Shown here one piece after another: positions 1 through 9,215 of a stretch of DNA of 64,000 bases. A model generated the notes under the pieces. That model saw nothing but the letters and a program-made list of their open reading frames with translations. It did no database searches and was not told the origin of the DNA. Both the position numbers and the translations under genes were made by a program. Positions within the stretch are counted from its first letter, which is position 1, and every line of letters starts with the position of its first letter. Origin of the DNA: Pseudomonadota bacterium (lineage in GTDB: Bacteria > Pseudomonadota > Gammaproteobacteria > Steroidobacterales > Steroidobacteraceae); assembly GCA_037200975.1 (NCBI GenBank), contig JBBCGI010000001.1, positions 2,976,001 to 3,040,000 of the forward strand. The letters are read 5' to 3'.

Positions 1-1629
1 TCCTACGGCCTGACGCGGGGGCAATACTCGGGCACGCTCAACTTGTACCTATGCAAGGATTCCAGCTGTCGAACGACCGTGGACGGATCGCCGTTCGCGC
101 TGCCGTACAGCATCAAGGTGGACCCCGCACCGCCGCCTCCGCCACCACCACCGCCCCCGCCGGCGCCGGTCGTGACGCCCGATCCGCTGCTGATCTCGGT
201 CGAAGCAAACGACCAGGGCGAAGTTTCGATCCGGGCGCAGGTGTCCGAGACGGCTGCGGTGTATTTCGGCGTGAGCGATCCCCAGGGCCGCTTCCAGAAC
301 GACACCGAATTCCTGTCCCAAGTAGGCAGCGCCTACAACATCAAGTTGCGGACGTTGGCGATTGCGACACCCGGCAACTACACGGGCACGCTCACCTTGT
401 GGGTGTGCGACTGGTCGCCGTGCACTTCGGGCACGCAAGGCAACCATTCGGCAGCGACAGTCGGCTACACCATCACCGTCACTCCCGAAGTGTTGCTGCA
501 ACCGGTACCGACGGTTACGGGCCTGCCAGAATGGGAGACTTTCCAGGGCAATGCGGGCCATACGGGCCACGTCCCGGTGACGCTCGACGCGAGCAGATTC
601 GCTCCGCGCTGGAGTTGGAAGTTGCCTCCCGGCAGCACGACCACGCTGCGTCCGGTGACGGCGGGATCAGGGAAGGTGTTCGTATCTGCAAGCGGATACT
701 TCATCGCCAGCACGCTGTATGCACTCAACGAGTCCGACGGAAGTCTCGCCTGGCAACACGTCTTCGGTGACGTGTTCGCGCTCAATGATCCGGCCGCGTG
801 GGGCGGTCGGGTGTTCGTCGCGACGTCGGGTCACGAGGACACGGCGATGTGGAGTCTCGACATCGCGGACGGCACAGTGAAATTCCGCACTGATTTCGAT
901 GCCCAGTGGGAGCACTACCTCGCTCCTACGGTCAAGAATGGTTACGTGTACACGAACGGCGGCTATTACGGCGGCATGTACGCCTTCAAGGGCACCACCG
1001 GCGCCCAGCGATTCTTTGCCGGCCTCGAACAATACGATCTGTGGACGCCCGCAGTCGACGACACCCAGGCTTACGCGTACACGGGATACAACTTCTTCGC
1101 GGTGAATCGTCTGACCGGAGAGCGCACCGTCACGATCAAGAACAGCACGTTCAACTGGATGGGTTACTCACTCAACATGTCGCCTGTCCTGCCCGGTGAC
1201 GGCTCCGTGCTGGTCGTCGATGGTGTCTTCAGCAACGTGCACTCCAACCACCTCATCCGCTACGACCCCGTCCAGGGCGGGGAGTGGTGGCGGGTCGACG
1301 GCACGTTCACCAGCAATCCCGTGGTCTCCGGGAACACGGTGTACGTGCTCAATTCCACGAGTAACCAGCTCGAGGCTCGAGACCTCGCGACGGGCGCAAT
1401 CCGCTGGACGTGGGTTGTCGGCAATGCGCAGGAAACGTTGCCGGTCGGCAACCTGGTGGTGACGGACAACCTGATATTCGTGGGCACGAACCTTTCGACC
1501 TACGCCATCGACCTCGCCACGCATCAACCAGTGTGGAGCACGGCGAATGTCGGCTCGCTCGCGATCTCGTCAAACAAGGTGCTCTACATCGTGAAGCCGA
1601 GCGCGATCGAGGCGTTCAGCCTCTTCTGA
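1..1629 (+). CDS. Secreted PQQ-like beta-propeller protein, 5' end missing
   Basis: The reading frame is open from the first base, so the true start lies outside the window; 542 residues are present. Near the N-terminus are two related beta-rich segments, each holding a pattern like G-x-Y-x-G-T-L-x-L followed by a Cys pair (about residues 7-25 and 122-140). They are separated by a proline run at about residues 42-53. From about residue 175 the protein becomes a WD/PQQ-type propeller, opened by a W-x-x-F-x-G-N-x-x-H-T-G motif and followed by repeated A-L-D/G-x-x-W blades. Proteins of this build are usually extracytoplasmic, and many bind no PQQ. No catalytic residue is evident, so I infer a structural or binding role. 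The gene is followed at once by a groEL remnant. Confidence 0.85.
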   Translation, partial: SYGLTRGQYSGTLNLYLCKDSSCRTTVDGSPFALPYSIKVDPAPPPPPPPPPPPAPVVTPDPLLISVEANDQGEVSIRAQVSETAAVYFGVSDPQGRFQNDTEFLSQVGSAYNIKLRTLAIATPGNYTGTLTLWVCDWSPCTSGTQGNHSAATVGYTITVTPEVLLQPVPTVTGLPEWETFQGNAGHTGHVPVTLDASRFAPRWSWKLPPGSTTTLRPVTAGSGKVFVSASGYFIASTLYALNESDGSLAWQHVFGDVFALNDPAAWGGRVFVATSGHEDTAMWSLDIADGTVKFRTDFDAQWEHYLAPTVKNGYVYTNGGYYGGMYAFKGTTGAQRFFAGLEQYDLWTPAVDDTQAYAYTGYNFFAVNRLTGERTVTIKNSTFNWMGYSLNMSPVLPGDGSVLVVDGVFSNVHSNHLIRYDPVQGGEWWRVDGTFTSNPVVSGNTVYVLNSTSNQLEARDLATGAIRWTWVVGNAQETLPVGNLVVTDNLIFVGTNLSTYAIDLATHQPVWSTANVGSLAISSNKVLYIVKPSAIEAFSLF

Positions 1630-1670
1630 AGACGCAGTTTTTCGCCGTGACGAGTCGTTCGGTGTCTCCC

Positions 1671-1871
1671 CAAGAGGGTGAACAAGGTATTGACGTTGCG
1701 CTGTTCCGCGCGCTGAAGGCTCTCGAGGAGATCGAAGGTTCGAACGAAGACCATGCGGGACTGCTGCTCACGACGGAAGTCATGATCGTGGAGGCGCCGA
1801 AGAACGACGAACATGCACACGGCGGCGCTGCGCCGGGTGGCATGCGCGGACCGGATATGCAGGGAGCGTAG
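1671..1871 (+). pseudogene. groEL 3' remnant, copy 1 (internal deletion)
   Basis: The translation in frame with base 1671 carries the GroEL signature V-A-L-x-R-A-L-K-A-L-E then E-G-S-N-E-D. It then jumps directly to [11 protein letters not shown] and ends in a Gly/Met-rich GroEL-like tail before a TAG at 1869-1871. In an intact chaperonin these blocks are about 75 residues apart, so this copy has lost the segment between them. No start codon or upstream GroEL domains are present. A terminator follows at 1908-1954, as would be expected after a real groEL. It is most likely a relic. Confidence 0.8.
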
Positions 1872-1907
1872 ACGCTCGTTACTACCGGGCGCCCAGCGTC
1901 TAGCTAG

Positions 1908-1954
1908 AGAAGATAGAAGGCCGTTAGCAGGAAACCGCCGGTATCTTCTTTTTT
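1908..1954 (+). terminator. Rho-independent terminator-like hairpin
   Basis: An 8-bp arm AGAAGATA (1908-1915) pairs perfectly with TATCTTCT (1942-1949), with a further CCG/CGG pairing inside and a run of Ts at 1949-1954. It sits just after groEL remnant copy 1 and may be the copied groEL terminator. The rest of 1872-2035 shows nothing else. Confidence 0.6.
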
Positions 1955-2035
1955 ATGCCAAATTATCTGTCAACGAACGTCGGCGCGATGCGCGTCAAGA
2001 GTTCAAACTCGACGAGATCGTGCGCGCGGCCAACT

Positions 2036-3679
2036 TCATAAGGCCTGCCATGCAAATCGCATCTGCGCCCGATTGGTTAAGGACCAGTCCTTCACCGAAA
2101 AATGAAAGACGCGAAATACCTCTCCCTCGAAAGCTTCCTCACTCGCTCCATCGCACTCGCATTGGCCGTCGTCGCAGGTGACATTGATCTTGCCAAGCGA
2201 CGAGGCAACTCTAAATCGCAATGATGCGTTCACCAGGTGAATCTTGGCTTGCTGACGAAGAGTGAGGGGAAACTCGTCCCTGCCGTCTTTTCGTAACTTT
2301 CGAAGACCGTCCGGAAATTGAATGGTCATCTCCATGCCGCGATCTTGGTCGCCTTCGCGAATAGGTGGATCAAAAAATACACTAATTCCTTTTTGATCAT
2401 CTTTGTTTCGCCATGGAATGGTAATTATCTTGTCCTTATTCGCTCGAGATATGGTCCTGATCACCGGTACGCGATCAAGAAAACTACGGTCATAGTCGAT
2501 ACTTGTTAGCTTCAATCTTCGGCACCGGAATGCGCGATCACCGGTCACCTCGTAGATGTTCTTCATGTTGACGCAAATAGACCAGTCCTTCTGCAGCCGA
2601 TAGTCGAGTTCCAATTTTTCACCGAGTTGATGGGGCCACTCGGAAGGGCTGGTGTACGTGCCCGTTAGTTCTTCGACACCCTCCAATGTTTGCTCAAGAA
2701 GTTCGTCTGCGCGCGCGTCCACGAATGTTGAAATCGGAACTGGACGAGCCAACTCAGCCCACGGGATCGAACGACCCACAGAACTTCCTGCGGCGACCAA
2801 ATCATTGACGTGCTTTTCAGAAAGATCGAAGTTGGTTGAAGATATATCTCCGACGTGAATCTCAAAGCAACTCAAGTAGTGATTGCTCTGCCGACCGCGA
2901 TCGTGCGCCTCGAGAGCTGTGCTTAAGATAGATTGTAAGTATCCGCCAAGCGTATCGAGCGACGGACTGTTTTCGAACGCGCAGAGCTTAAGACCAACTG
3001 AGGGATACGAACACCGCTCGACTAAAAATGATGGGAAATTGCTGAGCAAACCACCATCTACATACGCGCCATCACCAAAACGAAATGGCTTAAAGAATCC
3101 TGGAATGCTGCTTGAGGCCAAAACGGCATCGGCAATACGCATTGATGGGTCTGTCTTCTTCGAGAAAACCTTGTACTGCCCCGTTCCAATATCCGCGGCA
3201 ACAATACGCAACTCATCGCAGACGATATCCTGAAACGTCTTGTCGCCAAATTGGTGGCGCAGCCACATGCCGAGCCGATTCGAGCTGAACATTCCCTTTG
3301 CTTCAATCAAATGACTGAGGTCTCGTGGCACCGACGCTTTCCCTACAAGCGACATCGGCAAACTTCTAAGATTCCAGATTCGATGCCGCCAAGACTTCGA
3401 CCTCACGGCTTGTCCCAGCACGTTCGCGAATCTGGCAAGTCTTTGACTGCGTTCGGTATCTTCGGCATCCAGAAACTCTTTGAACCGCATGGTGCGCATG
3501 ACGTCCACCAGCTTGCACGGTTCTGTCCCTGTTGCCAGCAGCGCCGCAACCACGGAGCCGGCAGATGTTCCTGCGATCGTGTGAAACTTCACGTCTGCCG
3601 AGACATGCTGTAGCGCGCCCGCATAAGCAATTCCCTTTACGCCTCCACCCTGCAAAACGAGATTTATGTAGCGCATCAT
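2036..3679 (-). CDS. Patatin-like phospholipase
   Basis: This is a 547-residue protein whose N-terminal 330 or so residues form a patatin acyl-hydrolase domain. The oxyanion motif GGGVKG is at 11-16, the nucleophile elbow GTSAG at 37-41 (Ser39), the A-S-x-S-x-P block at about 188-193 and the second catalytic residue in DGG at 208-210 (Asp208). A C-terminal region of about 200 residues is not recognised. No signal peptide is visible, so it is probably cytosolic or delivered by another route. Such enzymes cleave acyl chains from phospholipids. Base composition is clearly poorer in G+C than the neighbours, which suggests later acquisition. It lies 158 bp downstream of a five-gene envelope operon on the same strand and may be its last member or an independent unit. 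The ATG at 3679 and the next codon, also ATG, are both possible starts. Confidence 0.9.
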   Translation of the reverse strand: MMRYINLVLQGGGVKGIAYAGALQHVSADVKFHTIAGTSAGSVVAALLATGTEPCKLVDVMRTMRFKEFLDAEDTERSQRLARFANVLGQAVRSKSWRHRIWNLRSLPMSLVGKASVPRDLSHLIEAKGMFSSNRLGMWLRHQFGDKTFQDIVCDELRIVAADIGTGQYKVFSKKTDPSMRIADAVLASSSIPGFFKPFRFGDGAYVDGGLLSNFPSFLVERCSYPSVGLKLCAFENSPSLDTLGGYLQSILSTALEAHDRGRQSNHYLSCFEIHVGDISSTNFDLSEKHVNDLVAAGSSVGRSIPWAELARPVPISTFVDARADELLEQTLEGVEELTGTYTSPSEWPHQLGEKLELDYRLQKDWSICVNMKNIYEVTGDRAFRCRRLKLTSIDYDRSFLDRVPVIRTISRANKDKIITIPWRNKDDQKGISVFFDPPIREGDQDRGMEMTIQFPDGLRKLRKDGRDEFPLTLRQQAKIHLVNASLRFRVASSLGKINVTCDDGQCECDGASEEAFEGEVFRVFHFSVKDWSLTNRAQMRFAWQAL

Positions 3680-3837
3680 TGGCTTCTTATTGTTAGTACC
3701 CGAGATTCTTCAGTTAACACTCCATAACACTGCGGACACGCTCTTTGCGCAGCTAACTAATAACGTCCGCGTCGCCCCCCGGATGATCTCGATTGCAAGG
3801 TACGGCCTACAAGACGGACACCGGGCGCGACAGCTTG

Positions 3838-4920
3838 CTAGCCAGTCGCGGCGGTGATCTGCCGCACGTCCGCGGGCACTCCGCCGTCACCCTCCGAGCG
3901 AAGGACCTTGCTCTTCCTCAAAATCTGGATGCGATCACAATTGCCGGCCGCCATTACGCGTACGTCGGCACGTCGTGACCAGCTTTCCAGCTGATCACGA
4001 CTCTTGCTGTTCGCGCTGCCGAATCGATCGAGTACCGGTCGGAGCGAGACCATCTCCTCATACGAGGCGAAGTCCGGGAATCGACTCACGACAATCTGGT
4101 TTGCAAGCCCCGCTATTCCGACAAAATGCCGCAGTCGCGCTGCGACGTTCTCTGAACGCTCATTCGCGAGGAGTGTGTTGAAATTATTCGAGTAGGCAAT
4201 CGCGTCCGACGTTGCTTCGGCGGCCTGCGCATCCCCGTATTCAAGAGAGCTTGCAAAACCAACCACCTGCAAGCGAACTGAGTTCGGGCCGTCGGCACAT
4301 GAGCTCAAGAGCGTAACGATGTCCTGCAACGGACTATCGTCGGGAGTCACCCCCTCAGTCCACGTGCTCTCGTATCTAATCGGACGTGTGTTTTCTACGG
4401 CCTTGAGAACTCCCGCCCCGTTCTCGCCAAACAACACCGGAAATGTGATGACCGGTTCGGGACCCGGTAACGAGATCTGTGCGACGACGTTCAATGAACC
4501 TCGATCTGGCTCATCGTCCTTGGGGCCGAGAACGCTAGCGACGACGATGAGCGCAAGCACCGAGCAAAACAGCTTCAGCGAGTCTTGGAAGACGGCGAAA
4601 AGCTTGAGCTGGGAAAAATAGCCGGGAACATTCCCGAGCACAGTGAGCACGTCTTGCGCCGTCGTCACGACCACCGCCAGCGCGAGCGCGCCCGATCCAA
4701 GGTCGATGCGAACCTCCAGGAAGGGGATCGTCTTGCCACGCAACCCGATGAGCCACTCAGAAAGCCAGTGACCCAGAAGAACCGCGGCCAGGATTGCTGC
4801 GAAGAAAAATGTAAAGACGGTACCGATGAGAACGACTTTGTCACCCGCGCTCGGCGATCTCTGCGCAGACGCGGAAATTGCTTCACCTGTCATTTGGCTA
4901 TCCTTCTTCTTGTTTGCCAC
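3838..4920 (-). CDS. Inner-membrane protein with OmpA-like C-terminal domain
   Basis: This 360-residue protein has three hydrophobic stretches, at about 28-58, 76-96 and 106-131. They are followed by a roughly 230-residue soluble part, presumably periplasmic. Around 215-325 that part resembles an OmpA/MotB peptidoglycan-binding domain: a V-x-G-F-A-S strand, then an N-x-x-L-x-x-x-R-S-E-x-V helix and a late S-R-R-A-D-V-R-V strand. Family knowledge suggests it anchors an envelope complex to peptidoglycan; the match is by eye and moderate. The start is a GTG at 4920, and an in-frame ATG at 4893 is the alternative. It is the fifth gene of the minus-strand operon, 45 bp after the M15 peptidase gene. 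Confidence 0.75.
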   Translation of the reverse strand: MANKKKDSQMTGEAISASAQRSPSAGDKVVLIGTVFTFFFAAILAAVLLGHWLSEWLIGLRGKTIPFLEVRIDLGSGALALAVVVTTAQDVLTVLGNVPGYFSQLKLFAVFQDSLKLFCSVLALIVVASVLGPKDDEPDRGSLNVVAQISLPGPEPVITFPVLFGENGAGVLKAVENTRPIRYESTWTEGVTPDDSPLQDIVTLLSSCADGPNSVRLQVVGFASSLEYGDAQAAEATSDAIAYSNNFNTLLANERSENVAARLRHFVGIAGLANQIVVSRFPDFASYEEMVSLRPVLDRFGSANSKSRDQLESWSRRADVRVMAAGNCDRIQILRKSKVLRSEGDGGVPADVRQITAATG

Positions 4921-4965
4921 GCCACGTGTGAGGGCGGACGCCGGGCTCGCTGGAAAACATCTGCC

Positions 4966-5727
4966 TCAGAGCTTGTACCGGGTGTCCCATTTCGCGACCC
5001 GCACTGGAGTCGCAGCGCTGATCGCAGGTGGTGCGATTCCCCACAGCGTCAGCAACTTCGTGTAGTACTGCTTCTCATGCCAGACGTTGAGTCCGTTATC
5101 GATGTGCACCGGATCCTTGTTCGTGAACGTGCCGCCCCACCTGAACGATGATTTCTGCGCGACGATCGATTCCAGGAACTTTCGCGCTTCCGTCGGCAGA
5201 TTGCCGAATTCGCCCAGCTCCTTCGAAGTGAGCAACTTGTCACCGACCAGCAGGTTCATGTCGATCGCGTGCCCAACGTGATGGTTCGAATACTCCGCGG
5301 GAACCACGATCGCGTTGGCAACCGGTTTCTTCGGTTCGCGCAGCGAACTCGTCACGAACACTTTCACGCCGCTCTCGAGCGCGACCCGCCCGATTTCGCG
5401 GATGCTCGGGACGAACTCCTCGTCAATTCGCAGCGGCGAACCGCGAAACACGTCGTTCTCCGGATGAAAATCGATGATCTTGACCCGGCCGGAGTATCGC
5501 GATGGCTCCGCGCTGTCCGTTATCGGCGCGGCGATTCCGTGCAGCGGCTCGACGAAGTCAGCGAGCACGAAGCCAATCGTCCCGCCCACGCTCACGCGCA
5601 ACCAGGTCTCGCGGCCTAACAACTCCACTTCGGAGCCGGTCGGCAGGACGGCGATCGTCGCACCGTCGCGCGGTGAATTGCGCAGCCTCAGTCCATTCGT
5701 GGCGGTGACTCGAACGCGGTCATTCAT
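4966..5727 (-). CDS. SH3b-M15 family peptidoglycan peptidase
   Basis: In this 253-residue protein, residues 4-62 form a bacterial SH3 domain of the kind that binds cell wall. Residues 85-232 form a D,D- or L,D-peptidase domain of family M15 (VanY/CwlK-like). Zinc ligands can be placed as His149 and Asp156 in the H-x-x-G-x-A-x-D motif and His208 in D-P-V-H-I-D. No clear N-terminal signal peptide is visible, so export would need the neighbouring membrane proteins or a non-classical route. That is odd for a wall hydrolase. The gene is 5 bp from the preceding membrane-protein gene, so the two are almost certainly cotranscribed. The likely role is to trim or open peptidoglycan for the complex encoded here. 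Confidence 0.88.
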   Translation of the reverse strand: MNDRVRVTATNGLRLRNSPRDGATIAVLPTGSEVELLGRETWLRVSVGGTIGFVLADFVEPLHGIAAPITDSAEPSRYSGRVKIIDFHPENDVFRGSPLRIDEEFVPSIREIGRVALESGVKVFVTSSLREPKKPVANAIVVPAEYSNHHVGHAIDMNLLVGDKLLTSKELGEFGNLPTEARKFLESIVAQKSSFRWGGTFTNKDPVHIDNGLNVWHEKQYYTKLLTLWGIAPPAISAATPVRVAKWDTRYKL

Positions 5728-5732
5728 CGGAA

Positions 5733-7595
5733 TTACCCTGCCGGTCCGGCCGTGCCGCTGCTCATGTCCGTGGCATGGCGAAAGAACTCCGGCGTCTTTG
5801 GTGACAGCATGGCTTCGACGCTCATGCCCGTGTGATCTTCGGTCGTCCGGACCTTGAGCGTATTGCCCGCGCTGATCTCCATGACGACACCCTGCGCCCC
5901 GGGCAACATGTCGTCGATCGGCTTCACCAGCGTGACGCGATCGCCTACCTTGAATCCACCAAGCTGATCCGGAGCAGGAGGCGGAAGATGCCCGGTTGGC
6001 GGAAGTTGTTCCTGCTTCGCCTGCCCCGCAGCCATATCCAGGGCCACGCGCGATCGGAGCAGGCGCGGTCCCATCCCCACGAGGCGGTCGACCGTGGCGC
6101 GCACGCCGATCAGGATCAATTCGGATGAGAAGCCGGCGCCAAAAGCCAGTACCACGGTCGTCGCAACCTGGTCTGGCTGCGCATACGAATAGGCCAGGAT
6201 CGCGATCGCGGGCGCCGACAGCACCTGCAACATCTGGAACACGAGGAGATCGCGCGCGTAGCCCATCGTGATCTTTCCGGGCGGAGCGTCACCGGCTTCC
6301 TCGCGGAGCTTGATGCTCACCTCGTAGTTTGGATCGACACGCTCCTGGAACTCGGGAAGCTTTCGCATCATGCTCACGAGCGCACCGATGAGCGCGAGCA
6401 CGACAAAATAGATAGGCACGACGATTCCGCCCACGATCGGTGCGCCTTCGAGGTTCCAGCTCTGACTGGCGTAGCCCTTCATCGAATCGAGATCGGCCTG
6501 CAGATTCGAAACGAGCTCTTCGAGTCGATCGATTTCGGGCTGCATGCCGCTCGTGAGGGGGCGGTTTCCGGCGTCCCTTGACCTGAAGCGCCGGTCGGCA
6601 CGGATCAGAGCGTTCTCTTCGGCATCGGTCTGCGCGTGCGCTTGAGCGGCTTTAAGTCGGGCGAGTTTGGCGCGTTCGCGCGTGAGCTGTCGGGTGGTCG
6701 CGGCCACGTCGACGACGGGCTGCTTCATCTGAGGGCACGTGCCGTCGAAATGGCATCGCATGATCGTGCCGCCAATACTCAGCACCCATTGAGGCGGCAG
6801 TTCGCCGCAGTAAATCCCTTCCGGCATGCCGGGGTTGTAAGGCAACTCGTTCGGCAGAATGACCGACTCATCGACGGATGTTGCTGGATTGTCCTTGCGC
6901 CTGGTGTCTCGTGACGTCGGGGTGTGAAAGTCGCAGCCGTAGACGACGCGGATGAGCGTCCATTGGCGGCGCTGTTTGTCGGCGAGATCACGCTCGATCT
7001 CGAGCTTCCGCCGATTCATCTGCGCGCTGAACTCTGCCGGACTCAACTCCTGTTCGGGCTTCGGCGTATCTGAGAGCTGCGCCTTCTCGTCCGATTCCTC
7101 TGGCGCAGCTTGAGTTTCTGGAGCGCTGACCCCGGAGGGTTTAGTTGCCAGTCCCAATTCCTGCCGCTTTTCTTGCGCCTTCTTCTCCATCAGCTCCTTC
7201 TGGAGCTGCTGGTTCAGGACTTCCTCCGATGTGAGGGGCGGGCGCAGCGTCGTGTACAGCAGGATGCCGCTTGCGAATAGCAGCGAAAGGAGAAACGCCC
7301 AGCCGAAGCGGAATGCGGCATTGATGTCCGACGGCTCCACCAGAGGGCGCGTAAACAGAACGATCGTGCACAGGAGAAAAGGCGGCATCGCGGCCACGAA
7401 CCACCACGCCTGGGGACTTCCGGCACCCATCGCGATCGAGATGACGATCGCCACGGGGATCGTCGAGAAGAGAACGAGCCATCCGGCCTGCTTCTCGATC
7501 CACAGGTAAGCATGGTCGAGCGGCGCGACCCGCTTCGGTGTCTTCGTGACGCCTTCGGTGACGAATTGCTCTGGAATATCAATCTGAGTCGCCAC
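5733..7595 (-). CDS. Multi-pass membrane protein with coiled coils and C-terminal KOW/SH3-like domain
   Basis: This 620-residue protein has three hydrophobic helices near residues 37-57, 64-82 and 97-116. They are followed by a charged coiled coil at about 122-150, a soluble domain with four Cys residues (Y-G-C-D, Y-C-G-E, M-R-C-H, G-T-C-P; possible disulfides) and a second coiled coil at about 305-395. Further hydrophobic helices lie near 398-420, 455-478 and 484-505. The C-terminus (about 545-595) holds a G-x-x-V-G-D-R-V-x-L-V beta domain like KOW/SH3 modules. I do not recognise the family. It is probably the membrane scaffold of the operon. The start is a GTG at 7595, only 3 bp after the preceding gene. 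Confidence 0.8.
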   Translation of the reverse strand: MATQIDIPEQFVTEGVTKTPKRVAPLDHAYLWIEKQAGWLVLFSTIPVAIVISIAMGAGSPQAWWFVAAMPPFLLCTIVLFTRPLVEPSDINAAFRFGWAFLLSLLFASGILLYTTLRPPLTSEEVLNQQLQKELMEKKAQEKRQELGLATKPSGVSAPETQAAPEESDEKAQLSDTPKPEQELSPAEFSAQMNRRKLEIERDLADKQRRQWTLIRVVYGCDFHTPTSRDTRRKDNPATSVDESVILPNELPYNPGMPEGIYCGELPPQWVLSIGGTIMRCHFDGTCPQMKQPVVDVAATTRQLTRERAKLARLKAAQAHAQTDAEENALIRADRRFRSRDAGNRPLTSGMQPEIDRLEELVSNLQADLDSMKGYASQSWNLEGAPIVGGIVVPIYFVVLALIGALVSMMRKLPEFQERVDPNYEVSIKLREEAGDAPPGKITMGYARDLLVFQMLQVLSAPAIAILAYSYAQPDQVATTVVLAFGAGFSSELILIGVRATVDRLVGMGPRLLRSRVALDMAAGQAKQEQLPPTGHLPPPAPDQLGGFKVGDRVTLVKPIDDMLPGAQGVVMEISAGNTLKVRTTEDHTGMSVEAMLSPKTPEFFRHATDMSSGTAGPAG

Positions 7596-7598
7596 GGT

Positions 7599-9215
7599 CT
7601 ACTTCCCGGAAACTTCGAGCAACGATTTGTAAGCTTTGAGTACCGAAGCCAGTTGCGCGCGTTGCGCCTTGAGCGCTGCGTCGGACGAATTGCTCGCAAG
7701 ATTGCGCAGGATGTTGGTCAGCTCCACGCTCAAGCCGCGCAACGCGTTCTGCCGGGCGCGCTCTTCTTCCTCCGCCTTCGCCTTGCGCTGCGCGAAGGCT
7801 TCCGCAGCCTGCTGATTTGCCGTGGCCGCGGCCGCGTTGTCGGTTGCCGGGTCTCCCGGCTTTGTGCCTTCGCTCGGGACCTTGAACCCCGACGTGGCGC
7901 CGACCACATTGATGGCCGCATTGGCGATGGCACGCGTGACCTCAAGTTGTCCCTTGATGAGCGCGGCGGGATTGTTGGTGCCCTCGTGAATGTCGTAGCG
8001 CATCGCGTCCTGGCGCACGATCACGACATTCGACTTGCCCTCGGCGTAGAAACGCGTCAGGGCGACCTTGTTGTTCCAGTGCTTTTTGTTCTGCTCGCTA
8101 GTGACGGTGCGCCAGACCGCGTCGCCTGCGTCCTGCAGCCGATCGATCATTTCGACGAAGCGCGACGAACGGCGGACCAAGCCGGACAGCGCGGTCAATG
8201 ATGCCGCGTCGTCGGGCAGATCGGTGCGCAGGCTCTCGAGCTCGACAGCGATCTCTATCGTCGCATCGAACAATCCGGTCGCGCCTGCGCGCGCATCTTT
8301 TTCAACGGCCCGATCGATCTTGCTCTGCGGGATAAGATTCGTCGACTTTGCAATCAGCTCGAGTCGCGCATTCATGCTTTGCGCCGCCCGTATGGCCCTG
8401 TTCTCGCGGGCCTTGCTGGACTTCGAATTTTCGCGAACCGTGTAGATTTGGGCGCGCAGGCCGACCCAGTCGAGCACGAAGGAATCCTTGAGCGGGGCAG
8501 CAAAGCCGCGATAGCCGGCAACTGCTTTTGCGATCAAGCCGCGTGCGTCGGCTTCTCGTTCACGCAGCACGATGGGGAGTCGCCTGAGGACCCACTCATC
8601 ATCGAGTCTCTGCAGCCTCTTCTTCCCCTTTTCGCTGAATTGACAGTTCGCGTTGGTGGAATCCCGATAGGTGTCCGCGTTCCGAAACCAGTTGGATCGC
8701 TGGAGGCGTTCGCGCTCGCAGGCTTCGAATTGGTCGAGGGCCGTCTTGTATTCCGCGCGATATTGCTTCACATACTTCTGCAATTCATCGATCGCGGCGT
8801 CGATCAGCGCGCCTTGTACTTTGAAGGCTTCGTCTGCCGCGTCTTTGTACCGATCGCGCTTGCATATGATCTCTAACGGATAGTCATCGATCGCGCACTC
8901 CGGATGCTCAGTCCTGTCTACCACTCTTCGATCGTCATTCTCTAGCTCAGTAGACGGACTGATGTTGATCTGGTCGTAGGTTGCGAGATACATATCGACG
9001 CTCGCATCCGCGAGATATTTGCGTTGGCCGGTCTTGTCCTTTGCGGCCGCGCGCAACCGCTCCAGATTGGCGATGAGCTCGGCCACTTCTTCGGGCGACA
9101 TCGGCGCGATGAATCGGGGATCCTCGTCGTACAGATCGACGTAGACGCGAATCTCCGAGGTCGCGCAACCAGCGGCGAGAATGGAGAAGCACAGGGCGAC
9201 GAAGCAGGCCCTCAC
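7599..9215 (-). CDS. Large predicted lipoprotein, family not recognised
   Basis: This 538-residue protein begins with a lipoprotein signal, lipobox L-A-A-G-C, with Cys at about residue 17. The mature part is mostly charged helix with several predicted coiled coils and ends in an Ala/Gln/Glu-rich segment. No enzymatic motif is visible. The start is a GTG at 9215 that overlaps the stop of the upstream gene (GTGA), showing translational coupling. It probably sits on the outer membrane or periplasmic face and works with the other operon products, but its role is unknown. Confidence 0.8.
   Translation of the reverse strand: MRACFVALCFSILAAGCATSEIRVYVDLYDEDPRFIAPMSPEEVAELIANLERLRAAAKDKTGQRKYLADASVDMYLATYDQINISPSTELENDDRRVVDRTEHPECAIDDYPLEIICKRDRYKDAADEAFKVQGALIDAAIDELQKYVKQYRAEYKTALDQFEACERERLQRSNWFRNADTYRDSTNANCQFSEKGKKRLQRLDDEWVLRRLPIVLREREADARGLIAKAVAGYRGFAAPLKDSFVLDWVGLRAQIYTVRENSKSSKARENRAIRAAQSMNARLELIAKSTNLIPQSKIDRAVEKDARAGATGLFDATIEIAVELESLRTDLPDDAASLTALSGLVRRSSRFVEMIDRLQDAGDAVWRTVTSEQNKKHWNNKVALTRFYAEGKSNVVIVRQDAMRYDIHEGTNNPAALIKGQLEVTRAIANAAINVVGATSGFKVPSEGTKPGDPATDNAAAATANQQAAEAFAQRKAKAEEEERARQNALRGLSVELTNILRNLASNSSDAALKAQRAQLASVLKAYKSLLEVSGK

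Noticed and set aside
1813-2181. 122-codon open frame after groEL remnant 1
   Set aside because: It runs through the terminator hairpin and into the antisense of the patatin gene, with an Arg-rich sequence typical of shadow frames.
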